From contig JAOTOL010001563.1 of the NCBI GenBank assembly GCA_034440575.1, positions 580,001 to 644,000 on the forward strand: 64,000 nt of DNA. The letters are read 5' to 3'. The DNA is from Imbricaverruca yamaguchii. Its lineage: Eukaryota; Arthropoda; Thecostraca; Neoverrucidae. Position 1 is the first letter of the stretch, and the number at the start of each line of letters is the position of its first letter. This document shows positions 10,076-22,450 of the stretch, in pieces. The notes beneath the pieces were generated by a model. It worked only from the letters and a program-made list of their open reading frames with translations, was not told where the DNA came from and did no database searches. The position numbers and the translations under genes are program-made.

Positions 10076-12180
10076 AGAGCGACCTGTCTCATGGGGGGGG
10101 GGGGACCAAATAGGATAAGTTTAGGATGGGGAGGAGGTGAACGGATTATTATTATTATTAGGGTTTTAGGGTGCGTCAACCCCAATTGGGTTATTTTGCG
10201 AGGTGGACGGAGATGTCGGAGATGACGTGAAGTATATGAGCGGTGTGTGCGCAATGCGATGCGATGCGGTGTATGTAAGGGCAAATATATTAGAGTAAGC
10301 ATATAAATTCTCTAAGTGGCATCAGCATAGACCGGTAGTGAAATTTCGACAGTAACGGACATGAGGAGCGGTAGAGCAAGGCCGTTTAAAATAAGATATA
10401 GTGCAGCAATGGATGACGTCAGAATTACGACCCTAACAAACGGTGCCCGCGTAGTAAATACCTCAGCGACCAGGCGCGAGGAGGGGAGGATATTTACGTC
10501 CAGAATTGAAATGGCGGCCGTGCCGCGGGTGATGAGGGGTGCGCGCGCTCTGACCGGGTCATCAACAGCCGACCCGTAGACGGAGATCGTACCATGTGCA
10601 CTTCTTGACAAGGTGTAATGATTTACACAATTATGCTTGGATATGTGCATGATATCAATTTGTACTATAAAGTACATTTATAAGCGAGGCAGCCGACTTG
10701 CGAGCCGTCCTCCTATGGACAAGAAAATTCCCGAGCGATGGTGGCGTATGTTGAAGCCAGTTAAATTGCCTAAAATATTATTACTGTTATATATATGACG
10801 CGCGTTTGGTTAAGGCCTGATTGCCAGAGGGTGCGATGAACGGACACTTCGGGGGTATTAGTTCACCTGCTCTGGATCTTTGACCGCAAAATCACGCTGA
10901 CCTCTGCGATCCAGAGGTGCAGGTGAGGTGGCGAACATGGTACGCATGTGGGAGGGGCCGGTAAAGGGGCCACCACAGTGCGTTCGCCGGAAGTCTGGCG
11001 CCGGACTCTAGGGTATTGGCAAAACACTGCCCGGTGGTTTGTCCACCCCGAACCCTGCACGTGGGCACGGTTGGTGCAGACAGTTCGAGGGGCATGATGG
11101 ACGGGTTTGGCATGCCGTAAGACCCCAAGGCCAAAACTCATAGGGCCGGCTAGGATATAAAGACGACCGGGTACGTGACCAACCTGGTAGGGATCCGTGC
11201 CCGCCCGTTGGTTACGTCAGACCTGGTCGCAAGTGTACGACGAATAAGGCCCGGCGCGGCATCGATCGAACTTAAGGTTAGGTGTGTCGGTCAAAGACAT
11301 CAGAGCACTTGTATCAGCCCTCGGAGTCAGTACGATGAGCCCCCTCGTTGCAGTTAAGACTTTGTCCAGGCGAGAAACGCTGCGAATAATGGCTAGGCCA
11401 GCCATGATTGGCAGGGAAAGGTTTACTTGTTCGGCCCGGTAATACCATCAAAATTAGAGCACTGATCTGTCGATCTATGTGTTTGTGTACCGCTGAAAGG
11501 GGGGGGGGGTCGGGAGCTAAATTTGGGGACCAAGCAATTAATGAATTGATAAGGAGAGCATGAATGGGGCGAGCGAATGCGAGGTGAATGAAGGGAATGA
11601 ACGTGAGTAGGTAGATGTAAGGATCAGCGGAAGCCGCTTGGGGCTCAACACAGGCACCTATTTCGTGCGGAACATTGTACAAAATTATACTAATACTAGC
11701 GTCCAAAAAGTCCCAACACGGACATGTCAGTTAAACCAATGGTGAATGTCATTATCATCAATTCTCTAATGCAACGTATTAATTATAATCTGGCTAAAGA
11801 CACTCACGTACCTATATGGTGTTCCCAAAACTTTGACCTCGCACATATATAAATTCGTGTTAGGGACGGCAACTCAAACCAACATCACGACGGTTGGGGT
11901 TTGGGGATGTGTGGTGGAATTGGCGGTGAAATACAACATAATACACCACTGACATAGGCACAATGAACAAAGGAGTGAGTTAGGTCAAGCCCCGAAAAAG
12001 TCTGTTCAAGTAGTTCAATCAGTTCCAGTTCCATTCGAGTTCAGGCTGCATCAAGAATAAATTGTTCAGATCCCCTTCACACACCCATACCACTCAGTCG
12101 AGTTTAAGTGAGGTTAGCAACAGATAAAACACGCTAGAGGCCACATTGTAACACACAGTTTAATACATTCATCTACACGA
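10076..12180. other. Intron without recognised genes
   Basis: It holds simple-sequence runs: poly-G at about 10085-10095 and 11500-11509, and (TTA)n at about 10147-10159. The remainder is unique-looking. No exon of the exchanger fits here, because the exons at 12.7 and 7.4 kb join without a gap. Confidence 0.5.
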
Positions 12181-12184
12181 ATAC

Positions 12185-12300
12185 ATTCCACACACCCACA
12201 CCCCCATACACCCATACACCCCCCATTTCACCCCACCCACACCACCCACTCACCGCACCCACCCCACCCACCACCCCCGATACCCCACCGACGGCAGAGC
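12185..12300. repeat. C-rich low-complexity tract
   Basis: Short CACACCC, CATACACCC and CCACCCACC words are repeated in tandem with much drift. Confidence 0.7.
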
Positions 12301-12631
12301 CGCCACCCCTACAAAAACAACCATAACTTTGAAGTCACAAAAATTAATGGCGTTACCATGAACACTTTCATCGTCACGGGTAACGTTACTCTTTACGATC
12401 TAGCGGCTCAAGCTGCTCTAATTGTCGTGGAAAATCAACTTTATCCCAACGGATCGGATACAAACTACCAACATCGTCCCTAACACATTTTGGTGGGATA
12501 CTGATCGACCTGCGTGTATCAGATTTCGACTGGGTCAGGAAATTCCAATTCATGTTATGATCAACTGTTACATGTTACGACAACCTGCTGTGTTATGCTA
12601 ACCATCGCATTGGGTAGCAATGACAACTCAC

Positions 12632-12849
12632 CGATGGCGCGGAAGAGGGAGCAGAAGAGCAGGGTGAAGAGCACGAAGTAGGTGTTCCACTCGTGATGGT
12701 TGTGCACGGTGGCCACACCCAGCAGCATGAATATGACCGTCTCGCTACTGGACGACAGCATCTTCATCATGTACTTGATAGTCGTGTGCGACTTGGCAGA
12801 CACATTGGAGATGACGTAGTTCTTCATCGTCAGGCCGCAAAAGGTGATT
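12632..12849 (-). CDS. NHE: Na+/H+ exchanger (SLC9A/NHE-type), exon 5 of those visible
   Basis: This 218-bp exon encodes [40 protein letters not shown] and [20 protein letters not shown], ending [12 protein letters not shown]. The MKNYV-x-x-N-x-S-x-K-S-x-T-T-x-K-Y stretch is the amphipathic loop and re-entrant region typical of SLC9A1-3/5-type proteins, and S-E-T-x-I-F-M-x-L-G-V is a strongly conserved membrane helix. Acceptor CTGCGCAG, donor ATCG/GTGAGT. It enters completing an Ala codon and leaves in phase 1, both matching the adjacent exons. Its ends are free of tandem arrays. Confidence 0.96.
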
Positions 12850-12896
12850 CTGCGCAGGGCGAACATGGGTTAGGGTTCTGGAGTTGGTCGACACTA

Positions 12897-13015
12897 GCGC
12901 TGATGTGTGACGCTGACGCCACACCCAATGTCCCGTCACATTCGTCACAATATCAGACCACTGACGCTGACGTTACACCCAATGTCCCATCACACTTGGT
13001 CACAATCTTACCGCT
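12897..13015. repeat. Two-copy tandem repeat in the short intron
   Basis: Two imperfect copies of a ~60-bp unit with TGACGCTGACG and ACACCCAATGTCCC lie inside the 541-bp intron between two exchanger exons. Confidence 0.7.
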
Positions 13016-13390
13016 GGTGCGCTCATAGCCGAACGCAATGACAATATTTTGTTTTCATTCGTTTACGCAATGATACACGAGCAAATACGTTTGATATGCG
13101 ATTTAAAAAAAAACTGCTCAACTAGTAGCGATAGGGGTGCTTAAATCACACTCCTGCTGGCGAAGTGAAGGTGGTAGAATATCTGGACTATGTATGGCAC
13201 TTGATGACATCGGCCTTTATTCGGCAAAGGCGGGACAAGTGTCTGGTATATTATGTTCCTGATATTCCTGATGCCCCTGGTGTCCTTGGTGTTCTTGGTG
13301 TCCGATGTCACTGGCGTTAGTAATCACTAGTGTCCATGGGACCAATGAGCGTCCGTGCCTGCCTCCGTTAGCCAATCAGCGTTCACTCAC

Positions 13391-13492
13391 GCCAGAATGC
13401 CGGACAGATGGAAAATCTCCGCGTTGAGGTAGGCCAGGTAGGACATGATGAACACGAACAGGGGCTCGATCACGCGGACGCTGCTGGTGAAC
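13391..13492 (-). CDS. NHE: Na+/H+ exchanger (SLC9A/NHE-type), exon 4 of those visible
   Basis: This 102-bp exon encodes [18 protein letters not shown] followed by [15 protein letters not shown]. The V-x-V-I-E-P-L-(F/I)-V-F-x-x-S-Y-L-(A/S)-Y-L-x-A-E motif is characteristic of animal plasma-membrane NHEs and holds a conserved Glu in a membrane helix. Acceptor TCAACAG; donor TGGC/GTGAGT. It completes an Arg codon from the previous exon and ends in phase 2. A CR1-like LINE in the same orientation ends only about 150 bases upstream of its acceptor. Confidence 0.95.
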
Positions 13493-13635
13493 CTGTTGAG
13501 AACGGTGACGTGAGACTGGCGTACAGACATGCATCCATAAATACACACTTGCAGACAGGCATTGGCAGACATACAGACTTCCTTGGATTTTCTTTCACCC
13601 CATTCAGTAAAATTATGGGTGCGGCTCTGAACCAT

Positions 13636-16440
13636 AAAAGACATAAAGACATAAAAGATTAGTGCAACTATGAGCCACAAGGGCCCTTCTTGGTTGCACT
13701 CTGTACACTGAACCAGTTGCCCACCAAATCTGTCAATCAACCCTCCCTGTAATACTGAAAAGCAAGCCCTCTATTCTTATAATGATTGTCAATGCTGTTT
13801 TTAAAGATGTTCAATGTGCTGCTACTGACGATGTTTTCTGGCAGCTGGTTCCAGTGTTCCACTACCATGTTGGTGAAGAAAGATTGCCTTAACCTTGTTC
13901 TGCTGTGGTTAATTTTAATTTTGAATTTATGACCTCTAATTGCATCATTTCTGTTAAATTCAAACATTTCCCCAAGGTATCCCCTCTCCAGACCATTGAC
14001 AAATTTAAAGACCTCGATGACATCTCCTCTCACCCTTCCATATCTAAGTGAAAATATATTCAATTTCTTCAATCTTTCCTCACATGCCAGGTTGCTTATG
14101 CCATTAACCATTTTTGTAGCCCTCTTTTGTACTCTCTCTAAAAGCCAACAATCTTTTTCATAGCTAGGAGACCAAGCTTGGATGCAGTATTCCAAATGGG
14201 CCTGACGTATGCACAGTAAAGCTTTCTGATCACTTCCTCAATTCTGTATGATACATTCCTATTTATTGCCCCGAGCATTCTCAGTGCCTTCTTCCTGGCT
14301 TTCTTGGTCTGTTCTGATGCCCCAAGTTTTGTGTTTAGAATAACACCTAAATCCTTCTCCTGTTGAGTCACTGATAGCACTTGGCCACATATGCTGCTGC
14401 TTCATATGCTGCTTACCTACATGCATGATTTTGCACTTATCAAAATTTGAATTTTATTTGCCATTCTTCGGACCACTTCACAAGTTCGTCTAAGTCTTTT
14501 TGCAGCGAGATATGCTCATCCTGACCTGTTCTTGCCCTAAAGACCTTCAAATCATCCGCAAATTTCAAAACTTTACTGCTTAGGCCACTTTCAATGTTAT
14601 TTACAAATATAATGAACAGTAATGGCCCTAGTACTGACCCCTGGGGGACTCCACTAAGAACATTTTGCCATGATGACTTTGTACCATTTAGCATCACTCT
14701 TTGCTGTCTATCTGAAAGCCACAACTCTATCCATTTTAAGATGCTACCTGCAATACCATGGGACTGAAGCTGTATCATTAACCTTGTCAAAGGCCTTACT
14801 AAAGTCAAGATATGCTACATCAACCTGATTTCCCTGATCAAATTGTTCTGTGGCGAAGTTAAAAAAGTCCAAGAGATTTGTGAGACACGATCGTCCTTTT
14901 CTAAACCCATGTTGAGTATTTTGAATCAATCTGCTACCTTCCAGATCACTAACTATTCTATCCTTGATAATTGATTCGAGTACCTTGCAGACTAGGGATG
15001 TGAGACTTATTGGCCTATAGTTTTCAACTTTCCCTCTTTCTCCTTTCTTGAAAATAGGAACTACATTTGCCCTTTTCCAATCGGTTGGAATTTCATTATG
15101 TGAAACTGATCTACAAAATATTATACTAAGTGGAAATGCCAGTTCCTTTTCAGTTTCCCGCAACACCCTAGCATAAATATCATCAGGTCCTGCTGCCTTA
15201 TTTGGCTTTATTTTCCTGATATGATTGTAAACAACATCACTATCAATGAAATCAACATCATTTGTCAGATCCCATGTAACTGAACTATGGTGTACGGTCG
15301 GCAGATTGGTCATATCTTCCAATGTAAACACTGATTTGAACTGCTTGCTCAGCTCCTCAACCATCTCACTATCCTCACCCAATGTAGTCCCGTTTACTTC
15401 CAGTGGACCAATTGTGCTAGAAACTTTACTCAGCTTGTAGAAACTAAATAACTTTTTACTGTCCCCATTCCAGTTTCTAGCTAAATCCAGTTCCTTTGCT
15501 CGCTTTGCTGCTCTGGTTTTTTGCTTCACAGTGTCTCTAGCTTTTCGATACGACTTTAGATTAACGACATTTGAGGCTTCTTTAAAAACTCTAAATGCAG
15601 TTTTCTTAGCCTTAATTGCTTTTGTCACGTCTGGTGTAAGCCATGCTGGCTTTCCTACCCTTCTTTTGCGTCTTTGCTTTTGGGGGACATGTCTAATCTG
15701 AGTTTCCTTTAAGTAAGATTTGAACTTTTCCCACATTTCACAGGCATTTAAATTGGAGAATTCTTCTTCCCATCTGATGGCACTTAAAGCCGCTCTCATG
15801 CCGTTAAAGTCTGCTCTGTTGAAATTTGGAACTTTTACCAAATTATCCTTGATAATTTCCCCTACATGTGCCTTGAATCTAACTATGTTATGGTCACTTT
15901 TTCCCAGAGTTTCGCCTACAGTCAAGTCTTGAACCAAGTCACTTAAATCCGAGAATACAAGGTCCAAGAATGAACCATGCCTGGTAGGTTCCGATACAAA
16001 CTGGTGTAAGAACAGGTCCTCTTCAAGGCATTTCCTAAACATTTTGCATGATGGGGAGCCAACACCAGCATTTTCATAACCTTTTAGATTAAAGTCACCG
16101 AGAATAAGGCACTTCCTCTTAAAGTTTCTACTGATTTCCTCACAAATCACCTTGTCAAGCTCCAGTTGCTGAGAATGTGGCAGGGTTCCTGATCGGTAGA
16201 AAGCTCCTATCCTAAGAGTATTGCTGTTGCCTTTTCCCACAGAGACATCAAGCCAAATGGACTCCACAGACACATTTTTATCCCCACCTGCTACTTTTTG
16301 AGAACTGAATAAGCTATTCATATAGAGCATTACACCACCCCCTTTCATTGCTGGACCCCTATTGCACGAAAACATATTGTATCCCTGGATCTCATACCAA
16401 GGAATTAAAGTGTCTGGTCAAGAAAGGTAAGTTTCTTGCT
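13636..16440 (-). mobile_element. CR1-like non-LTR retrotransposon (LINE), 5'-truncated, degenerate
   Basis: The element reads on the minus strand, in sense with the exchanger gene. Endonuclease motifs come first, then reverse transcriptase, then a C-terminal region with VLNTKLG and ERVQKRATKMV typical of CR1/L2-group LINEs. The 3' end carries repeated ATGTCTTT-like words, consistent with the short 3' terminal repeats of CR1 elements. A second copy of the 3' half lies at 59.0-60.4 kb. The 5' edge is approximate; no ORF1 is visible. Confidence 0.88.
13737..16375 (-). pseudogene. LINE ORF2 remnant: AP endonuclease and reverse transcriptase
   Basis: The endonuclease part contains CLILGDFNLKGY and GKSDHNIVRF, the catalytic Asn/Asp and the terminal Ser-Asp-His motif of APE-type endonucleases. 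The RT follows with ENYRPISLTSLVCKVLESII, QHGFRKGRSCLTNLL, VAYLDFSKAFDKV (first catalytic Asp), SGVPQGSVLGPLLF and the FADDLKVF box. The frame breaks near 14790 between AFDKV and the SHGIAG segment, again near 14440-14380, and near 14190-14140. The product would nick target DNA and prime reverse transcription, but this copy cannot make it. Confidence 0.9.
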
Positions 16441-16461
16441 TCTCTCGTGTACTGGCATGGT

Positions 16462-16530
16462 CGATATTCGGTGAAGAAGGGCCCTTGTGGCTCATAGTTG
16501 CCCTAATCTTTCATGTCTTTAAGATACTTA
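16462..16530 (+). repeat. Inverted copy of the LINE 3' terminus
   Basis: GAAGGGCCCTTGTGGCTCAT and the following TAATCTTTCATGTCTTTAAG repeat the 3' end of the adjacent LINE, but on the opposite strand. It is either a very short 5'-truncated copy or a SINE that shares the LINE tail. Confidence 0.75.
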
Positions 16531-16539
16531 TCATCTATG

Positions 16540-16665
16540 GCTGACAGTTGACTGGCATCATCTATGGCTGACAGTTGACTGGCATCATCTATGGCTGACA
16601 GTTGACTGGCATCATCTATGTCTGACAGTTGGCTGGCATCATCTATGGGTGACATCTATGACTGG
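16540..16665. repeat. 27-bp tandem repeat, about 4-5 copies
   Basis: The core CATCTATGGCTGACAGTTGA recurs with nearly perfect copies, then diverges at the right edge. Confidence 0.85.
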
Positions 16666-16669
16666 CACA

Positions 16670-18755
16670 CCGGAGGGCCGCGCACTGAAGGAGGATTCGA
16701 TGGATGGATTGGGCATCAATTCGAACCCTCCCGTGAGATTCCTGAAACTTCTCAAGCTAAAAGCAAAAAGTAGGAGGGTATAATACAGCTTTAGTGGCCT
16801 CACATCAGTAAAAATGTCATGACTAAGTCCAGGTCAATTCTTCAGGGTCAACTGAATTCGAGTTTGGTCCGCGCACTGCATTGCCGCACCATGGCACCGA
16901 CAAGACTTATGTGACCTGGGACACTCGGCGGCCGAACTTTGCACGCCCGCAGTTCCCATATTTAATAAAGGACTTAAATATTTTTTTTGCATAGGATCAT
17001 TTCATCGTTCTTTTAAGTCGCATTATTTCACACCTATAAATCATGAGATTTAGGTCCGTTCATAAGATATTGTATAAAAACAGGTGTGGGCGGATTCTGC
17101 TCCCGCTCGGTTGCTCGTGTTAACATGCTTCCAGAGGCCAAGCTGTTCCTTGGCCATGACAGAGTTCGTGTTCTGGACAAATAATGTATAACTTCCGAAG
17201 GCGTTCTATTGCTCACGACATTGACGTCGAGGAGCGGCGAAGAAATGGTTACCGTCCTGTTGTGAGATAAACGACCTTCTTAGCTGGAGTTTCTCCAGAA
17301 ATCTGGCTCCTGTGATCAGGCCACTCGTCGCCCTTTTGATTAATCTAGTACACGTGCGTGGGACCAGTGACCTTGGTTTTCTCTAGGCCTCCTTGTTGAA
17401 TTTGTTCAATGCGGCACTTTACTGGTCATTGAATCGACGTGTAGGAACAATTCCTTGTGTCAGCATTGTGCAGAAGAAGAAAAAGATGAAGGAAGGAAGA
17501 GACGAAGGAAGGAAGAGAGTCATTTCAGTCATTGTCTCTCTCATACGGAAAATCCGGGACTGAGCACGCCTATTGGTCCCGGCCAACGTTTGCGAGTGGC
17601 GTCAGGGTATTATAGTGCACCAAACATCATTGCTGAGGTCAATGTTGCTTCAAACAATCGAAACACGGGAAGAGCTGGACGTCAGCTGCTAAAATGTTTA
17701 ACGTGGATGCGTCATTTCCAAGGGATATCGTGGTAGGTCACTGGTCTATGACGTAAAATGGCGAAACATAGCGGGCAAATTTTTTTTTCTCGAAAACAAA
17801 TCGTGAGTAATCGGCAATTAATCTAACTTTCTGCCCCCAGGATATCAACGATGGGTGTAGTGGGATAATGGGCAACTCAAGTAACTGTCTCTGATATCTC
17901 CAAGGTTATTTTACATCGAAGACCTACCTTGACACCAGACGACCTTTGTGGAGTTAGTAGTTACATGGGTAACGTGAACCCTAAGACTGAAATAGACGTT
18001 TAATTTTGCCCATGAACACTACACAATAGTGCCTTTAGGCACTATTCATCAAAAGTACAATACCGGGTCAGCTCTTTAAGCTCGCTTATCATCTTACCTG
18101 TATGTCAGAACATAGAAAATCATACATGATCAGTATCTCTAGATATTGATAAACATTATGGTGCGCACACCCAGCGCATATCTGCTACTGCTGCTACACA
18201 GGCATACCGCTGCTACACAGGCATACTGCTGCTACACAAGCATACTGCTGCTACACAGGCAATAGGACTTCCACTACTGGTAAACAGGCAAGAAGATAGA
18301 ACACAAAGTTGGCATTTTGTGTGAAAATATTTGGTCCTAGAGGTAACACAGTGAACCAAAAAGTAAAAATCGGATATTCATCGAGACTGGTGACGTAGGA
18401 CGCCTGCTGACGTCACCTGCTGCTAGCCGTCTGCGTTTGGAACTGCTCTATGGATAATAGTGCCCATACCGACGAAGGTGGCCGCAATGTCGTATGAAAA
18501 CGATGGTTACTCATACCGGACTTCATCATATTGCGCCTCTTGGTGGCTCTTGTGTAGCATCATATTGCGGATTTTTTTGGCAATTGGCGTGCGAATAAAT
18601 GGGAGCTAGTGTGCCCAAATTGTGTGTACGCATGTCAACATTGTTTGTGAAACTATTGGTGCAGAGTTTGTCAGGTCACGTCAGGTCACTGACCCGTGAC
18701 GATTCTTCAGAAGCCTGTCCCGACGAATTTCGTAATATTTCTTGTTGTTCAAGTT
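16670..18755. other. Intron, mostly unique sequence
   Basis: No exon or RNA gene is supported. A small GCTGCTACACAGGCATAC repeat of about 21 bp (four copies) lies at about 18183-18262. Confidence 0.5.
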
Positions 18756-18761
18756 TGTACC

Positions 18762-18917
18762 TGGTTATTGGTTTTACCACACATCGACCGTTGAGTCATG
18801 TAGCGTCGCCAATCTCTCACGCCGATTGGTCGCGGGTGAAGAGTAGCGACAGGTGAGACTCAGACCCACAACCTTTCGATTGTGAGACGAGCAACTTACC
18901 CCTAGACTACTCGTCCC
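18762..18917 (-). mobile_element. tRNA-derived SINE, copy 1
   Basis: Read on the minus strand it begins GGGACGAGTAGTCTAGGGGT (A-box-like) and has GGTTGTGGGT then CTGAGTCTCACC at the B-box region, followed by a family-specific body and an AATAACC tail. The B box has a C-to-other change here. Flanks show only an imperfect target duplication (GTTTGTACC versus GTTTGAACC). Confidence 0.85.
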
Positions 18918-19050
18918 CATTGTTTGAACCTGAACTATGCATGATACCCTTATGAAATGAACATCACTGTCACACATGCAATCCAAAGTTCGAGTCGCAT
19001 GACCTTGCAGCATCGAAAGGGTTGGGATGCCCAGCTGAATAAAAAAGAAC

Positions 19051-21326
19051 ATGTTTCCGACGCGCAAGGACGTATTAGGGTATGTCGAAAAAGTGCATAG
19101 TAAAATACAGTTTCATAAGAAAGTGAGGACCACCGATAAGCTGCCCGCAATCAACAAGGTCGCAAATGCTTTGCGGGGTTTGTGGATCCGAGAAGGGATC
19201 CCGGCGTTGGGTCTATGGCGCATCCATGCCATGGTAACGGAGTGCCGGGACAAGTTTATGTCGTAAGAGGAAGCGATCTCAAAAAGATCAAAGAAAGGGA
19301 CTCCCAAGAACGATGTCAAGACAGCATCTCTGGAAGATAAGGCCAGGTGGTTTGAAGGTTTGTTTGATATCGCCCAATGCAGGTGCGCTGATATGCTGAA
19401 CTGCGAGTGCCCAGAGACTACAAAGTGCGCCTATGGAGATTGGGTTTTTGAACGACCAACGTGGACCACGGAAGATGTACTTGGGCACAGTCGACGTTCA
19501 GGAGACGAAACGAAGACGACACCGAGAACGTGTACGGACTCAGAGAAGGGCACAAACCGGGGACAACAGCGACCAGAGCCAGCCGCCACCGAAATCAACC
19601 ACTACTCGGACAACGACCGGCGGTCCTGTCGGAGGAGACTGTGCTACCCGTCTGGAGTCGCCGGAGCCGACAACAAATGGAGTCCTGGAGTCGTCCTCAG
19701 ATTCCGAAGATTCTGCCCCGAAGCCTGGTTGCTCATCAGCGCCGGACTCCGTTTCCATGGCATCAGCCAGCTCTTCCGAGTTAGAGAGCGAGGTCGCTCT
19801 GCCGTCATCGCAAAACAGAGACGACTTGACCAAAACAGCGTTGGCGGCAGACAGATATGGCGTATCCAACCGCGCCTGCGCAGCGCTTATTAACGCATTC
19901 CAGGTCGTTATTGGTCGTGTCGACAAGGACAATGTGGCAACAGTGGTGGATAGCAAAAAGATGTGGAGAGAACGTAACCGTGTTCAGAGTGAGACAGCTG
20001 TGGACTGTTAGAAAGACCTGATAATCAGTGACGTCACAGGGCTATATTTCGACGGAAGAAAGGATCACACGTACGTTAATTCGCTGTCGAAGGAGCGTCA
20101 GGAACATGTGGTAGTTGTGTATGAGCCGAACAGTCAGTACGTGGCTCATTTTACACCGGTGTCGGGAAAGTCAGAGCATTTGTGCTTGGAGTTGAGTGCA
20201 GTGGCGTGTGAGATCGATGCGGATGTGTGCGTGTTAGGATGTGATGGAACTAGCGTCAACACTGGGCAAAAAGGTGGTGTTTGTCGCCTATTTGAACTCA
20301 GTCGGAAACGGCCAGTGCATTGGTTTGTGTGCCAATTGCACGGAAACGAATTAAACCTCAGAGAGGTGTTCTCAAAATTAGCTGGCGCGACCACTGGACC
20401 CAGGTCATTTACTGGTCCCATTGGCAAGGCGGCAGGCGGGTCTGTAGAACTGCTACCAGTTGTAAAATTTCAGACAATTCAGGGTAATGTTCCAAAAATT
20501 CCGTCACATGTCCAGAAAGACCTCAGCTCAGACCACAAGCACTTATATGACCTGGCTTTTAGGGTGCAGACTGGCTCCATCTCCGCACGGATCGCCTCTG
20601 AAAAAAATCGGAACTTTGAATCACTCCAGGTGGCTGACCTTAGCAGCGAGGGTCTTACGGTTGCATGTATCAACCGAAGATCCCACAGACCACCTAAAAC
20701 AGTTGGTTGAGTTTCTGATGCTTCATTACACCCCCATGTGGTTATGTAGCAAACAAAACTGGCACTGCAAAAATGGCCCATCCAATCTAGTCGAAAGTGC
20801 AAAACTGCTCCAGGCTTTACGACCAGAATTGGCTGAGTTGGTGAAGCCTGTGATACAGCGCAATGGGTACTGGTCCCACCCAGAGGCGATCCTTGTGGCG
20901 ATGCTGGCCGACGAGGACCACGACAAACGCCAACTAGCTGTGGACCGCATTCAGGAGTGTCGCAATGTGCGGAACAGCTCCTCAGAAACTGGGGAGGCGA
21001 CAGTCCGCGCCTTTCGTATTCCCAAGATCAACATGGAGGAAGCATGTTATACGGAGTTGATTGATTGGGCCTCCGTGATGCAAACTGAGCCCCCGATGAC
21101 TATGCATCTGTCGGACCATGATATCGGCCTCATCGCTGATAATCCCCTGGAAGTACCGCAGTACCCAGTCCACACACAATCGGTCGAAAGAATGGTACAA
21201 TTAGTCAGAGAGGCCTCGACAATGGTAGTCGGCGCGGAGGCTCGCCATGGCTACATTATGAATACCCTGAAGCACTGCAAAACCCTGCCACTGTGGCGCA
21301 ATAAGAAGGACTTTAAATGTAAGTAG
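19051..21326 (+). pseudogene. Broken transposase-like gene of an unclassified family spread through invertebrate genomes
   Basis: Conserved blocks occur in order on the plus strand: an N-terminal segment (FPTRKDVLGYVEKVHSK, WIREGIPALGLWRI), a Cys-rich block GLFDIAQCRCADMLNCECPE, FLNDQRGPRKMYLGTVD, then LYFDGRKDHTY, YEPNSQYVAHFTPVSGK, VLGCDGTSVNTG, WFVCQLHGNELNLREVF, HSRWLTLAARVL, and the end block HTQSVERMVQLVREAS. I recall this block order from large families of hypothetical proteins in invertebrates that look transposon-borne; I cannot name a superfamily. In-frame stops lie at 19264 and 20009. Frame changes lie near 19430 and in an A-run near 20600. A low-complexity Ser/Thr/Pro insert at 19540-19800 is unusual. 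Confidence 0.7.
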
Positions 21327-22261
21327 GTAGCACACTGTTCAGTGGGAAGTAGATGCAAGTGAATGTGCACATTGCTCTAGTGACCAAATGTGTGCATTCG
21401 TTGCGTGGGTGGGCATTTGTCAGCAGGTATTTCAGCGCTCGAATTATACAATTTTCGATATTTGTGTAGATGACCGTACATGTTCCCTTTAGAGAATACA
21501 TATTTAAAGAACATACGAATATCAATGCGGTGAACTGTTCGTTTACCAGGTCATGTCGCGGGTGTCCTCCCCTCTCGAGGGTGAGTCCACGGTCCCACCG
21601 GACCGTGCGGGCCAGTGGAGACTCGCGACGGCAGTGCTGACACGCCACGCGAAGTCGGCTGCACTATCATAAATAAAGATAATATTGAGAAGCAGTGATC
21701 ACTATTAGTCGTAATTTTTTACGCCGATTCCAAAAATATGGCTATGCAACTTTATATTGGCCTTAGTTTCAAAGTTGACATTTTACCCGCTAGGTGGCAC
21801 AGGTGAGCACCCTGCCAACTCTTGAGGCCTGGGGCACACTTTGTTTATTATTTTTCCTCGAAATTTCAAGCATATTTGGAGTTTTAGACATAATGACAAA
21901 ATAATTTTGCTAACCGCAAGCAATTGTTTTTGCACAACACACCTTATTGTACAGGTTAGGTCCGGTCACGCGGGGTCACTGAAGTTTTGGTTTTCGGGCC
22001 CAAAGCATATAATTGAGGATCATGCGGGGAAATAATGACAATTTGGAATCAGCACCCAACACCGCCTCATGAAGAAGTTTTCACGACCTTTGGTAAACTG
22101 ACCTTCGACCTTTGCTGACCTGCAGTCAAAACTTCATCGAGGGCAATTTTGGGTGCTGCTTTTGGGTTCGATGTTCATGTTCATCACACAGGGCCGCAAG
22201 TAGATTTTGGACCCCAAACACCACAGCCCGATATTGATACTGCGTGACTTGATCTTACCTA
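21327..22261. other. Intron, unique sequence downstream of the transposase-like gene
   Basis: A GC-rich patch at about 21545-21650 may belong to the end of the transposon, but no terminal inverted repeats were found. The rest is AT-rich without recognised features. Confidence 0.4.
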
Positions 22262-22275
22262 CACAGGATCGCGTC

Positions 22276-22436
22276 GGTTGGTTATTGGTTTTACGACACA
22301 GCGGCCGTTAAGTCATGTTGCGTCGCCAATCTCTCACGCCGATTGGTCGAGGGCGAAGAGTAGCCACAGGCGAGACTCGAACCCACAACCTTTTTGTCTG
22401 TGAGACGAGCAACTTACCCCTAGATTACTCGTCCCC
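22276..22436 (-). mobile_element. tRNA-derived SINE, copy 2, with perfect target duplication
   Basis: It has the same A-box, B-box region (GGTTGTGGGTTCGAGTCTC) and body as the other copies, with a CCAACC tail at the left edge. A perfect 14-bp target site duplication CACAGGATCGCGTC flanks it at 22262-22275 and 22437-22450. This proves retroposition and fixes the element ends. Confidence 0.95.
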
Positions 22437-22450
22437 CACAGGATCGCGTC

